A stretch of 64,000 nucleotides of DNA, from the NCBI GenBank assembly GCA_001599815.1, contig BCIA01000006.1, forward strand, positions 2,234,961 to 2,298,960, in the 5' to 3' direction. Source of the stretch: Furcasterigmium furcatum. Taxonomy: Eukaryota > Ascomycota > Sordariomycetes > Glomerellales > Plectosphaerellaceae. The position numbers and the translations under genes are program-made. The first letter of the stretch is position 1, and each line of letters starts with the position of its first letter. The notes under the pieces are model-generated. The model ran no database searches. It had not been told where the DNA came from and was given only the letters and a program-made list of their open reading frames with translations. This document shows, one piece after another, positions 31,529 to 42,698 of this stretch.

Positions 31529-34500
31529 ATGCCTTCTCCGAGCTCGTATCGTCCCGCGGGTCCCCCAGACTCCCCTACCCATGACTCTGACTCCGACCTC
31601 GATCTCGACATCCAGGAGCTAGACCCGGCCACCTCTTCCACACCCACGAGACACACCCGCAACGCATCCGCAGAAGAACGGAGGGCGCCTAGAATAGCCT
31701 TGCGCAACCTCCGCATGAGTGGTTTGCGCCGAGGAAAGAGGGCCAGGGGGTATGGCGAGTTGGGCCAGGACAGGGATGGCACAACCGACGACTCGCAAGC
31801 TCTCCTCGACGAGGCGGAAGGCTCGTCCTCGAGACACGGAGACGATGAACGCATCTCTGGAGACGATGCCCCCCTGCTCCCCGGGAACTCATCCTCCTCG
31901 AGACGCCGTTCTTTTGCTCAAGAGGGCATCGGCCGCTTGGCAGCCATCGGCTCCAGTCTGCGACTACCGAGCTTCATGAGCTCGACGAGCGAACAACAAC
32001 CCTCCAGGGATGACGGCGACGAAACAGAAGACGAAGACGATCCTTCGTCGTCCAGGTTCGTCGCAGTAGGATCTGTGCAGTCGACACGATACCCGCCGAA
32101 TCTCGTCTCCAATGCCAAATACACCGCCCTCACCTTCCTTCCGGTAACCTTGTACAACGAGTTCTCCTTCTTTTTCAACATGTATTTCTTGCTTGTGGCC
32201 CTGTCCCAGGCAATACCCGCTCTGCGCATCGGGTATTTGACAACGTACATTGCGCCCCTGGCCTTCGTCCTGATGATTACAATGGGAAAGGAGGCCTACG
32301 ACGACATCGAGAGGCGCAGGAGGGACAACGAGGCAAACTCGGAAGAATACACCGTGCTACACTTTGACGAACCGGGACAGGCGTTGACCGCCGCCCAGAA
32401 ATCCCGGAAGAAGCTCAAATCGGATGCGCTCAAGAGGCGGGGGAAGAAGCTACTCAAGTCGGGCGACAGGCTCTCCGACATAAGGGAAGAGGAGGAGTTG
32501 ATGGAGGGTGATGGCCCTCGGCCTCAGGTGTCATCGTCCGTCTACGAACTCCCTCGCAAGTCTCGCGATCTCAAGGTCGGAGATGTTCTCAAGCTCACCA
32601 AGGGCCAGAGGGTGCCCGCCGACGTGGTCATCCTCAAATGTATCACGGCCGAGGCCGCCCCGCCACCAGAGAGCGCCAGCAATGCCAACAACGCCAAAGA
32701 AGAAGAATCTCTCCTCATCGACACCGAAGGCCAGTCCCAAAATGACAAGGGCAAGGATGTCGAAGATCAGGCTGTATCTACCGAGAGCTCCTCGGGGGAG
32801 ACGTTCATCCGCACTGATCAGCTCGACGGTGAAACTGATTGGAAGCTCCGACTAGCATCTCCTCTGTCACAGAACCTCCCGACAGAGGAACTGGTCCGCT
32901 TACGGGTGACTGGTGGCAAACCTGACCGCAAGGTCAACGAGTTCTTCGGTGCTCTAGAGCTTTGTCTCTCTAAGGCAGCTGCTCAAGATATCCACGCCTC
33001 CTTGCACTCGGACCGAGACGCTAGCAGGTCTGCGCCGCTGTCCATCGACAACACCGCATGGGCAAACACCATCATTGCCTCCCAAGCAACGACCCTGGCC
33101 GTCATCATGTACACCGGTGTGCAGACGAGATCAGCGCTGTCCACATCGCCCTCGAGATCCAAGACTGGCCTTCTAGAATACGAGATCAACTCATTGACCA
33201 AGATTCTATGCGCCATCACGCTGGCTCTATCTGTCATCCTCGTTGCACTTGAAGGATTCGAGAACACTGGCAACACCGCGTGGTACGTAAAGATCATGCG
33301 CTTCCTCGTCCTCTTCTCCACCATTGTGCCCATCAGCCTGCGCGTCAACCTGGACCTGGGCAAGAGCGCATACTCTTGGTTCATTCATCGCGACTCGGGT
33401 ATTCCAGGAGCTGTGGTACGGACAAGCACGATCCCCGAAGATCTTGGTCGTATCGAGTACCTTCTCAGCGACAAGACGGGAACCTTGACGCAAAATGAAA
33501 TGGAGATGAAGAAGATCCACGTCGGTACCGTCTCATACGCCAATGAGGCCATGGACGAGGTCGTCTCGTACGTCAAACAAGGGTTTCATATCCAACCGAC
33601 CGTTGATCCTGCATCCCGAACAGCTCTCATTACACCATCCTCGACCTTCGCGACCACGGCAAGTATTGGCACGACACGAACACGAAGGGAAATTGGATCC
33701 CGTGTGAGGGATGTAGTGCTTGCTCTTGCCCTATGCCACAATGTCACACCGACGACAGAAGAGGAGGACGGGAAGACGGTGACCTCATACCAGGCATCCT
33801 CCCCTGACGAGATCGCCATTGTGCGGTGGACAGAATCAGTCGGGCTGCGACTGGCATATCGGGACCGCAAGAGCATGGTGCTGGAGGCCACAGACAACGG
33901 CCGCGTGGTAGTTCAAGTCCGCATTTTGGACGTCTTTCCGTTCACCTCGGAAGGCAAGAGGATGGGTATCATCGCCGAATTCCTCGAGTCGACGCGGGAC
34001 AGCCGGTCGGATCCCAACAGCGGCGAGATCTGGTTCTACCAAAAAGGCGCCGACACTGTCATGAGCTCCATCGTCGTTGAGAATGACTGGCTGGATGAGG
34101 AGACGGCGAACATGGCACGAGAAGGCCTCCGCACCCTGGTCGTTGGACGGAAGCGACTTTCAAACGAGCAGTATCGAGAGTTCTCGCGGCACTATCAGGA
34201 GGCTTCTCTCGCCATCACCGGGCGTGATACCAACATGCAAGGCGTCGTCTCTCAATATCTGGAGCGGGATCTCGAGCTGCTAGGAGTTACTGGCGTGGAA
34301 GACAAACTTCAAAAGGACGTCAAGCCCTCCCTTGAACTCTTGAGGAACGCCGGCATCAAGATTTGGATGTTGACCGGCGACAAGGTCGAGACCGCCCGAT
34401 GCGTAGCGGTGAGCTCGAAGCTCGTCGCCAGAGGACAATACATCCACACAGTGGCCAAGCTCAAGAGGAAGGACAACGCCCAAGAACACCTTGACTTCCT

Positions 34501-35597
34501 CCGCAGCAAGACGGATGCTTGTCTTTTGATTGACGGCGAAAGTCTGGCACTGTTCCTCACGCATTTTAGAATTGACTTCATCTCGGTGGCCGTCCAGCTA
34601 CCCACGGTGGTTGCTTGCCGGTGCTCGCCTACCCAGAAGGCCGAGGTCGCAACTCTGATCAAGGAATACACCAAGAAGCGGGTGTGCTGCATTGGCGACG
34701 GCGGCAACGATGTGTCCATGATCCAAGCAGCCGACGTTGGTGTTGGCATCGTCGGAAAGGAAGGTCGCCAGGCCAGTCTTGCGGCCGACTTCTCGATCGA
34801 GCACTTTTTCCACCTCACCAAGCTACTGGTGTGGCACGGTCGTAACAGCTACAAACGCAGCGCCAAGCTTGCGCAGTTTGTCATTCATCGTGGTCTCATC
34901 ATCGCTGTCTGCCAGACCATGTACAGCATTGCTCTCAAGTTCGAGCCCGAGGGTCTCTACAAGGTATGCCTCTGTTCCCAAAACTTCACGGGCAACAATT
35001 GACGAGAGTGTAGGACTGGCTTCTTGTGGGATACGCAACAGTCTACACAGCCTTCCCTGTCTTGTCTCTTGTTCTAGACAAGGATGTGGATGAAAATCTT
35101 GCCAATCTATACCCGGAGCTCTACAAGGAGCTGACGACTGGACGCTCGCTCTCGTACCGAACCTTCTTCGTATGGGTGCTTGTGTCCGTATATCAGGGCT
35201 GCGTCATCCAGGGCCTCTCGCAGATTCTCACCGAGGTCGACGGCCCCAGGATGGTTGCTGTGTCTTACACTTCACTGGTGTTGAACGAGCTCCTCATGGT
35301 CGCCATTGAGATCACCACTTGGCACTGGTTCATGGTTGTCTCGATTGTCGGCACTTTCTTGATGTTTATTGGCTCGATGCCCTTCCTGGGCGACTATTAT
35401 GACCTCGAGTTCCTCATTACCTTGTAAGTCATCATCTTTCAAGCCAGGGTGTACATGCGTCTTTGCTGACACGCCGCAGGGGATTCTACTGGCGGGTTCT
35501 GGCCATTATCGCCATTTCCCTCATCCCACCATATGCCGTCAAGTTGATTCGGCGTGCGCTGAAGCCGCCTTCGTACAGAAAGGTCCAAAGCACCTAA
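31529..35597 (+). CDS. neo1: P4-type ATPase, Neo1-like phospholipid flippase
   Basis: Three exons: 31529-34963, 35014-35423, 35480-35597 (3963 nt, 1320 aa). It moves aminophospholipids to the cytosolic leaflet of Golgi/endosome membranes. An acidic Ser/Arg-rich N-terminus of about 170 residues precedes the first helices. The actuator loop motif is LDGETDWK (Asp433-Thr436). The M4 region carries PISLRVNLDLGK, the P4-type signature replacing the PEGL of cation pumps. The phosphorylation motif is SDKTGTLTQNEMEMKKIH (Asp648) and the hinge motif GDGGNDVSMIQ (Asp1057). The Neo1/ATP9 subgroup is indicated by sequence around these motifs; this group works without a Cdc50 subunit. About 170 extra N-terminal residues relative to yeast Neo1. 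All catalytic residues are intact. Ends tail to tail with the Cyc2-like gene 180 nt away. Confidence 0.95.
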
Positions 35598-35776
35598 GCG
35601 TGTTGCACATAGGGGAGAACAGGTGCTCCGAGGCCCAACCATTGCATCCACTACACGGAGTTCAGCGTATACAGCCGGTCTTGAATGATATCTTCATTTT
35701 TGGAAAACGAGTGAAGCCTGCCCTACTCCGCCATGTAAATGCTCCTTGTGATGTGTAAACGGCCTTTGCCTCTATG

Positions 35777-37372
35777 CTATAACTTTAGGACAATCCAGTC
35801 CTTGAGCAGCCCGGGATGCCGCCTCTCCAGCTCGCCTAACACGCCGCCCACCGTACCTTGTGCTTGGCCGCTCAGCTCCCACTGCTTCGCCCCCGCGTAC
35901 GCAGCAATAAAGCCATCCGGGCCGGAGACGAGCACGAGGTCCTTGCCGGGCTTCTCCCCGGAAGGGCACCGGCAGTCCTCGTGCCGCTTGAAGAGGTCCT
36001 TCCTGCCGGCATTCGGCGCCCCATCCGTCATGCGAACGTGCCGCCCCTGGGAATGGAAGAGACACGGCGTCTCGGTGCCGACGGCATCCTTCCCCTCCGT
36101 CGCGCCGCCGAGGGCCTCCAGCACGTTGGCGGCGGAGATGTAGGTCCCCTCGTCATCCACGACGAAATGCGCCGTGAGCCTGTCGCCATGCCGCTCCTTG
36201 AGATCGAGGATCTGTCTCGTCAGGTTCGTGGGGGAGGCGAAGGAGGGCCCGATCTCCGTCTGGGCGTTGTCGTCCCGCGGGGCACCGGTGAGGAAGGACC
36301 ACCAGGTGCGCAGCGGCGCGAGGGGCGGGGGGCGCGAGGGGGGCGCGGGCGTGGTCACGGTGGCGGGGTAGGTGAGCTGCTGGACGTCGCTCTGGGACCT
36401 TACGGCCCAGAGGATCTTGACGCGAGTCTTCGGCACGGACGCGGAGGAGTCGTCGCCGGCGTTGAGGAGGGAGTGGGCGGCTTGCAGGGCCGTGGCGATG
36501 CCGGTGCCGCCGGCGAGGATGAGGACTTCCTTATGGCGGGCCTTGTCCCATTTCCGGCGGCGGGTGGACGGTGGCTTGACCGGGACTGGGGCCGGGGACT
36601 GGGAGGGCGCGCGGGAGGAGCCGAGACGGGAGGAAAGGTCAAAGGAGCCGCGGGGACCGCGAAGCTCGATCTTGCTGCCGATGGGGAGGCGGCTGAGGTA
36701 GGTTGATGTTTCGCCGCCGTCGATGGCGCGGATCCAGAGGCGGATTGTGCCGCGGGAGGAGTCGTCGGCGGAGGGCGGGAGGGGTGTGTAGTCCCGTGCG
36801 ATCTGGAGCTGCGGCTGCTTGACCTCGACGGCCCAGAGGTCGTAGTGCGACCAGGGCTCTTCGAGCTGGGCGGCTACCTCGTCGACGGAGAGGGAGGAGA
36901 AGGTTGAGGATGAGGGCCGGAGGGTGAGGATGAATGAAGTGGGTGAGACGGTCTCACGCTCGACAAGGTCGAAGGGCGTGAAGCGCTCGGTGTTGAAGAC
37001 GCGGTCGGTCGGGAGGGCGTCTGGGGTTGAGAGGTACCAGATTGCGCCTGAAGCGGTAAGAACGAGGGCGACGAGGATGAGTTTCCGAGATGATCTGGAT
37101 GAGCGGTGTCGTCGAGGGGGGTGAGCCGTCTCGACATTCGGCGGCGGTGGTGATGCCTGAGCCTTAGGTGACTGGCGCATCCGTCTGGCGGGGGTTGTCG
37201 AGTATCTTGAGAGTTGATGCTTCGTCCTTCGCACTGAGCCATCGGTCCTTGTGCTCTCTGAGGCTGTGGAAGGCCGTTGTGGTGGTGATCGGCCGCAACC
37301 GACACTCAGGCTCTCGGAGGCGCTCCATGGCTGAAGACGAGCCGCAACCCGGCCAGCACCCCGTATCAACAT
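35777..37372 (-). CDS. cyc2: mitochondrial FAD-binding FR-type oxidoreductase, Cyc2-like
   Basis: A single 531-aa frame starting at an ATG (37372). The N-terminus is Arg/Ser-rich without acidic residues for about 17 positions, as in a mitochondrial presequence. A single membrane helix follows at about 97-114. The rest is a ferredoxin-reductase-type module: an FAD-binding barrel with IRAIDGGETSTYLSRLPIGS and LRGPRGSFDL, a nucleotide-binding half with LILAGGTGIATALQAAH (from about 286), and the terminal VSGPDGFIAAYAG (about 485). This is the architecture of fungal Cyc2, an inner-membrane flavoprotein that helps covalent heme attachment to cytochrome c. The Pro/Ser insertions within the reductase fold (about 250-275 and 345-360) are typical of filamentous fungi. 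An NADH-cytochrome b5 reductase paralogue is the main alternative. Lies 315 nt from the next minus-strand gene, Aim32-like. Confidence 0.82.
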   Translation of the reverse strand: MLIRGAGRVAARLQPWSASESLSVGCGRSPPQRPSTASESTRTDGSVRRTKHQLSRYSTTPARRMRQSPKAQASPPPPNVETAHPPRRHRSSRSSRKLILVALVLTASGAIWYLSTPDALPTDRVFNTERFTPFDLVERETVSPTSFILTLRPSSSTFSSLSVDEVAAQLEEPWSHYDLWAVEVKQPQLQIARDYTPLPPSADDSSRGTIRLWIRAIDGGETSTYLSRLPIGSKIELRGPRGSFDLSSRLGSSRAPSQSPAPVPVKPPSTRRRKWDKARHKEVLILAGGTGIATALQAAHSLLNAGDDSSASVPKTRVKILWAVRSQSDVQQLTYPATVTTPAPPSRPPPLAPLRTWWSFLTGAPRDDNAQTEIGPSFASPTNLTRQILDLKERHGDRLTAHFVVDDEGTYISAANVLEALGGATEGKDAVGTETPCLFHSQGRHVRMTDGAPNAGRKDLFKRHEDCRCPSGEKPGKDLVLVSGPDGFIAAYAGAKQWELSGQAQGTVGGVLGELERRHPGLLKDWIVLKL

Positions 37373-37687
37373 GTTGGATAACTCTGCTGGAATATCACGC
37401 GCCGACTATGCTCGTCATCATCGGGTGTTGTCGAGTTGTGAACACATTGCTTGCTGCGTCCGAGCTTCAACAATACAGCACGCGACTCAACAAATCGCAG
37501 GGTCGGACTTGGCAATTCGTCACGTGACCACTTCGTCGGTATCGTGACTCGTACATTCGATATGGGTATATGTCAGGATCGACAACTGTACAAATCCAGT
37601 CCGTCCGATTTTCGAGTCCAGTCGAGGCGGTCATGGACTCGCCATGTTATACATCTACTATATACGGGCGCTTCTAGCTCTACTATG
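37373..37687. other. short spacer between two minus-strand mitochondrial genes
   Basis: 315 nt holding the promoter of the Cyc2-like gene and the 3' UTR of the Aim32-like gene. AT-richer than the flanking genes. Nothing else seen. Confidence 0.5.
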
Positions 37688-38956
37688 CTATAACCTCATG
37701 ATCTTCCGGTCTTGATCTATGCCTCCGCGGAACATATCCTCTATCACCTTGCCCTCCAGTATCGTCTCCCTGATAATGCCTTCCACATGCCTCGGCTCAA
37801 CTCGCCCAAGCCATATGCCCTTCCCTGCGAGTGCATGTTCCGCGCCACCTCTCGTCCTCATGCCGGGGGGTATGTAGATGATAACATTCCCAGCAAACTT
37901 GTGCCCGCCAATGTGACTGATCAGCCCAACCCGAGCCGATACGCCGCCCACGCCTTTCACGTTCGTCTCATCGGACACGGGCGTCTTCCCGTCTCCAAGC
38001 ATGGCGCCGGCGCTCAGGCCAGGGTCGGCTTCGACAGCCTCCCTTGACACTCCGACGCCGAATTCGGGCAATAACCTCTCGAACTCCCCCTTCAACAGCG
38101 GCCCATACAGACCACAGCGCGCATCTCGCCCGCCATGGCCGCAGATGAGCACCATGACATCCTCGACGTCTGTCACTCCATACAGGAGGTTCTGATACGC
38201 CGACTTCCGCGTTAACCGGTCCCGATGAATAGGGGACAGCCCATCGTGCATGGGGTGCAGCTTCTCGGGCAGCAGATATCCCGCGGCCAGCGCGCGCACG
38301 CTGTCAAACGACACGCGCGGCAGGAACGGGACGTACTTGAAGCTCGGAAGAAGATAGGCAGAGGTGGTCTGCAGCTCCGCGCGGCTGCGCGGCACAGACG
38401 AGGGGAAGGACGAGTTGAGTACAGAGACGTTGTGGAAGGGCTACGCGCGGACGAGAAGGAGAGGAACTCACCGTCAGCCTTGTCTCCCACGCGCTGGAGC
38501 AGCCCCTAGGTACCCCAGAGAGGTTGCGTTTGGCTGCGGATTCACACTTACATCTCTAAACTCGCCGTGCCGGCCGAATAGCTCCTTCAAGTCGGCGGCG
38601 AGGTTATCGCCGCCGTGGTCCTCCTCGATCCGCGACGGCCAGTCGTCCTGCCCCGTGCAGATGAGCACTTGCTCCGCGTAGGCCGACATGACGCCGTTCA
38701 GGGGACTCTCTCGGTCGATCTCGAGGCCCTCCATCGGCGGCGGCGTCTCGGCACATGAGCACGTGGGCTCTGGGCAGGTGGCCACGGTAGGGAACGGAGG
38801 TGGCCGCGGCGGCGTGGAGCGTCCGGAGGGCCGGGAGCTGCGATGCCGTGCTGACACGGCGAAGGACCGGCGAGGACAGGGGGTGGTCTGCAAACGGGAT
38901 GCCCGTGCAGCTTGGCGCAGTGAGCGAGGTCCTCCTTTTGCTCGGGAGAGCAGCAT
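37688..38956 (-). CDS. aim32: Aim32-like thioredoxin-like [2Fe-2S] ferredoxin, mitochondrial
   Basis: Two exons: 38956-38552 and 38440-37688 (1158 nt, 385 aa). The first about 40 residues (Arg/Ser/Ala-rich, no acidic residue) are a mitochondrial presequence. The conserved core has PFHNVSVLNSSFP, a CGHGGRDARCG motif (Cys235 and Cys244, eight residues apart), HIGGHKFAGNVIIYIP (His311, His315) and the terminal WLGRVEPRHVEGIIRETILE. In yeast Aim32 a Cys-x8-Cys pair plus two His three residues apart are reported as the iron-sulfur ligands; the same spacing is seen here, but with about 40 more residues between Cys and His. An extra Cys cluster (61, 66, 68) lies near the N-terminus. I used the ATG at 38956 because the open frame further upstream has no ATG. 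Same strand as the Cyc2-like gene. Confidence 0.87.
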
Positions 38957-41151
38957 GTCGATCAATCCGGGGGCGGCAGGTGAGGATAAGCGAGAACGCA
39001 CGAGGATGTAGGTATACAGGAACAACGGTAGCTGTAGAGGAGCAATGAACGAATGGATCTCTTCAAACAATGCAGCCCGGGAATGTCAAACGCTGTCAGT
39101 CGGTAGTATGCCGGGATGGCATCTTCGGTCGACGGAGACCAACCATCGGGTCGTGACGCGCCTCGCACATGAATCATGGACGTGGATTAGTCATGCTATC
39201 GCTGACCGAGAACCGGTGCGCTTGCCTGCTCGGCCCCGAGCCGAGCTGCAAAATGCCAAGATACGGCCGAAATCCCCCGTACCCGCAACCGCAGGTCTGG
39301 TTTGACTGGTGAGATGCAAACCGGCCCGAGTCCCGTAACTCCGGAAGCCCGTCCGATCTTTACTCGTGGCCCCAACCAGCCGGCCAGCCAACCAACCAAC
39401 CGACAAGTAATCCGCACAAGCAAGTAACAACGCATCTTGCACAGACTCCCGCCCGCAACCCGCCCAGCTCTTTCTTCTAGAACATGGTCGGGGGCCAGTG
39501 TCTTACACATTTATAGTACATACGTACGCGACCTTCCGCCCGACCAGGCAGGCCATCATGATCATATCTCACATCCGCGATCCTCACGGCTTACTCGCCG
39601 CCCTGCGCTAGAAAAGAAGCTTTCCATCAGTGTGAGCAAGTGCTGAAATGAGCATGTCAAATACCGAAATCCTCCTCAATCTCACACTATCCTCGCTCTC
39701 GCTTCAACCCCAAAAGTCCCCATTCGTCCAACGCGCGCGCCGACGCTTTTATTCCCTCTTCCCACCCCTGTCCCCTGGCTTATTTCCTCCCCCTCCGCAA
39801 ATCCCTGGACGCTCTACCCGACGAAAGTGCTCACGCTCCTCCCTGTACCGTCCAGTCGTAGTCCTCTAAGTACGAAGTAGGGCCTTGTACCGGCCCCCCA
39901 TTCAGCGCAAGCTAGGGATCCCCCGGCCTGGTCCTAGTTCCCCTCCTCGACCCCCCCTGCCACGCATCGCCCCCCTACTTGGTACTTACCTGATTCTTGT
40001 TGCCTAAAGAACACCTCCGCGGCAGGCAAGCGAATCCATCCTCAGACCACTTCTCGACGCTATCGAGCATGGGGAGGGGCTCGGTTCCTCCATCGGAGTC
40101 TTGGCGCCGACAGATGCCGATACACCCCCTTCTCCATACCCATGGTTCACCTCCTTCTCTCGCCTGCGCCGCCCACGATCCGTCCACCGCCGATGCCAAC
40201 GGCGCAGGAGTACGCCCGAGGGTCACCGCCGTATGCGGAGGTGGGCGACACAGATGCCCCCGAAATGGTATCAGAGCCACAGCCCCTTGCATCACGATCC
40301 ACCCCGGGCCAGCAGCAGTCACACGTCCTCACAGAAGATCCATTCAGTCCTCCGTCCGTGAACAAGCAGGCATTCCCTGTGTTCCGTGTCCCTGCCCTCG
40401 GTCTCGGGACCCCAAAGTCCTTCGCCCGCATGGCAGCTGAGGACGACCGGCCGCCGCGAGTGCCTCTCGTGCCCCATACCAAGGGTCCTTCTCTAATCGT
40501 CCAAAACAAGCGCGGGATTTCCTGTTGCGGTCGCCACCCTGATGATACGCGTACACATTTGGTGGACATGTACTGTATTGTATGTATGCAGCGCCCGGAA
40601 AGGTGATGAATATTTGCCTCGTGTTGATAGTTCCCCAGCCCAGTGACCGAATCGTGTGCGTCACTTCCAGATAAACCCACATACGTATGTACCAATATAA
40701 CAGACAGTGAGAAGAAACGACAAAATCAAAAACAGTAAACCACCAATGAGTACCGCAACATGCCTCCATAAACGCCGTGCTGTGATGCAGAAAGTACACG
40801 AACCCACCATCCGTCTGCTTCGTCATGTTCAAAGAAATCAAAGCAGCAAGACATGCCTGATCCGGCCTCCATGAAGCCAGAATCAGGGAGCCTCACTATG
40901 TGGTAAGCTGGTCCACGAGCCATGGATAACCAGGCTGCGCCAGCCCATCCAGATCATGCCTGCGAGAGACCGCAAGCACTCAGCAGCGCCCTGCTGAGCG
41001 AATCCGGCGTTCCCCTTGAAATCTGCCGCCAGGCAACGCGATGCCGACGGCAGAGTGCTACAGACGAGCATCAGATCTTCTTGGAATCCGTCAGTCAGGC
41101 TGGTTCCATGGATGCCCCGAGAGCTTGACCAGGCGAGTGCTGGCGAGGCCT
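38957..41151. other. intergenic region with a possible decayed coding segment
   Basis: About 2.2 kb between the Aim32-like start and the stop of the zinc-cluster gene. It is pyrimidine-rich at 39650-39960. A protein-like but frame-broken stretch at 40009-40606 is annotated separately. The 12-bp palindrome ACATACGTATGT lies at 40679-40690. Confidence 0.45.
40009..40606 (+). pseudogene. possible degenerate or mis-framed coding segment
   Basis: From about 40009 to 40165 one frame gives a protein-like translation (including RPLLDAIEHGEGLGSSIGVL and SPYPWFTSFSRL). From about 40165 onward a different frame, open to the TGA at 40604-40606, becomes protein-like (SPPYAEVGDTDAPEMVSEPQ, then DPFSPPSVNKQAFPVFRVP). 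The space between is too small for a normal intron. This may be a frameshifted gene relic, a sequence error, or chance in a GC-rich, Pro-rich spacer. No family recognised. Confidence 0.22.
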
Positions 41152-42698
41152 TCAGGCAGAAACATACGGGTCCGATTGCCAAGGGCGATGCAGCACGTCA
41201 TCATGAATCCTCGGAAGCTCGATCAACGGCCGCGGCTGCCACGAGAGGTTGGGCTTCGAGGCGTCTGATGCCTGTGCACCGGGAGAGTGCTCAGTCCGGG
41301 AGATCGACGGGTGCGAGTCAAACCCTAGCCGCAGCCTCTTGTGAGGGATGGGAGGCTCAGGAGAAGGCAGCCGAATGTGCGTCCGGGGCGAGACGGACCT
41401 CGAATCGGTGGCAGGTGCACGGATCTCGCTCTCGTTTGGTGGTGCACCAAGCCTTCTGGAATCTGCCGTCTCCGCCGGCGGAGTCGACGGAGATGCATTG
41501 TGTCCACCTCTTGGTCTATAGGGGCAGGGAGGTCAGTCTGGTCCCTTGAGGGTTTAAGAGTGTGGCTCTTTACTCACGCGTTCTTGAACTTGCAGACACG
41601 CCCAAACTTCTCGCACTGGACACACCGAGGGTAGTCCGGATCGCACTTGATCTTCTTCTCTCGACACGTCATGCAAGCAATGGCCAGTCTCTTCCTCGGC
41701 TTCCCTGCCTTGGTAACGCCCCAGTGAGCGTTGACTGTCTCGCCGTCGATGACCGTCTTGCAATGAGTGCCGTCGTCGTAAAAATAGCACAGCCCCTCTC
41801 CAGGGACCTCGGCGGCGCGAATAAAGCGAGGCAAGAAGTGAGTGCCCGTCCAGATCTTGGGGCCCAGGGCATCAGTAGCGATGACGCTCTCAGAAGAGCC
41901 AGCATGTGACGAGGGGGTGGTGGGAGGAATATGCCCAGGCGTGGACTGCGGCAGTTGATCCCGATAGCTGGCACCCATCTCTTTGCCGCCGGAGAAGTGG
42001 AAAGCATAGCGGTCTTGGAGCGGGCGGAAGTGGCCCGAGCCGGGCTTGTCCATGGATTGCTCGAACCTCGGCGTTTCTTGCGGCGCATGCCATCTGGCAG
42101 TCGCATGTCCATCGTACCGGGAGTCATGGCGATGATGGTCAGCCTCTCGCGACCTTGGAGACTCGGGACCGGAATAATGGCCGCCAAGAGGGTAAAGGGA
42201 CGAGGGGCGTTCGTTGTCATATCTTGTGCCGTGGAGACTGCGCGGCTGGCTGGTTGAAGGTGGCGTTGCGGGAGGAAAGTAGGACGTCGAGTATGACCTC
42301 TCGCTGTATGCCGGAGAAACACGGGGCGGATCCAGAGGAGAAGTCGCGTGGTACGTCGAGGGACGATCGGACATGGGAGAATGCAACGGCATCATGGAGG
42401 ACGGAGGGCCAAACAGACTGCTCAGAGACGGAAGCTGTTGTCTGGGTTGGGATTGGGCTGATCCAGGTCGAACCTCAGCATCCTCGGCGCTCTTGCCTTG
42501 TTTCGGCAGCGAGACTGCCGAGTTCCTGTCATAGCTGGACATGGGCGGGGATACTGGCCCGTTGCTGGAGGAGGCCCAAGACTGGAGATCCGCTGGAGGC
42601 GAGGGCCTGGAGGAGTAGGTAGACGAAGACGGGCTCACCAGTTCGGGAGGAGAATCCGGCGCGGCCAAACGGGGGTGGTTCAGTGATAATGTCCCCAT
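41152..42698 (-). CDS. Zn(II)2Cys6 transcription factor with a C-terminally placed zinc cluster
   Basis: Two exons: 42698-41578 and 41515-41152 (1485 nt, 494 aa). The first about 270 residues are Ser/Pro/His/Tyr-rich and disordered. A conserved block with KIWTGTHFLPRFIRAAEVPG and CYFYDDGTHCKTVIDGE (about 285-325) leads into the binuclear cluster C-x2-C-x6-C-x6-C-x2-C-x6-C with cysteines at 342, 345, 352, 359, 362, 369, flanked by basic residues (KPRKRLA). The second exon adds a Ser/Pro-rich tail. No fungal-specific TF middle-homology domain is present, and the cluster sits two thirds along the protein rather than at the N-terminus. The conserved block directly N-terminal of the cluster marks a distinct subfamily whose name I cannot give with certainty. 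About 11 kb of apparently gene-free DNA lies upstream. Confidence 0.88.
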
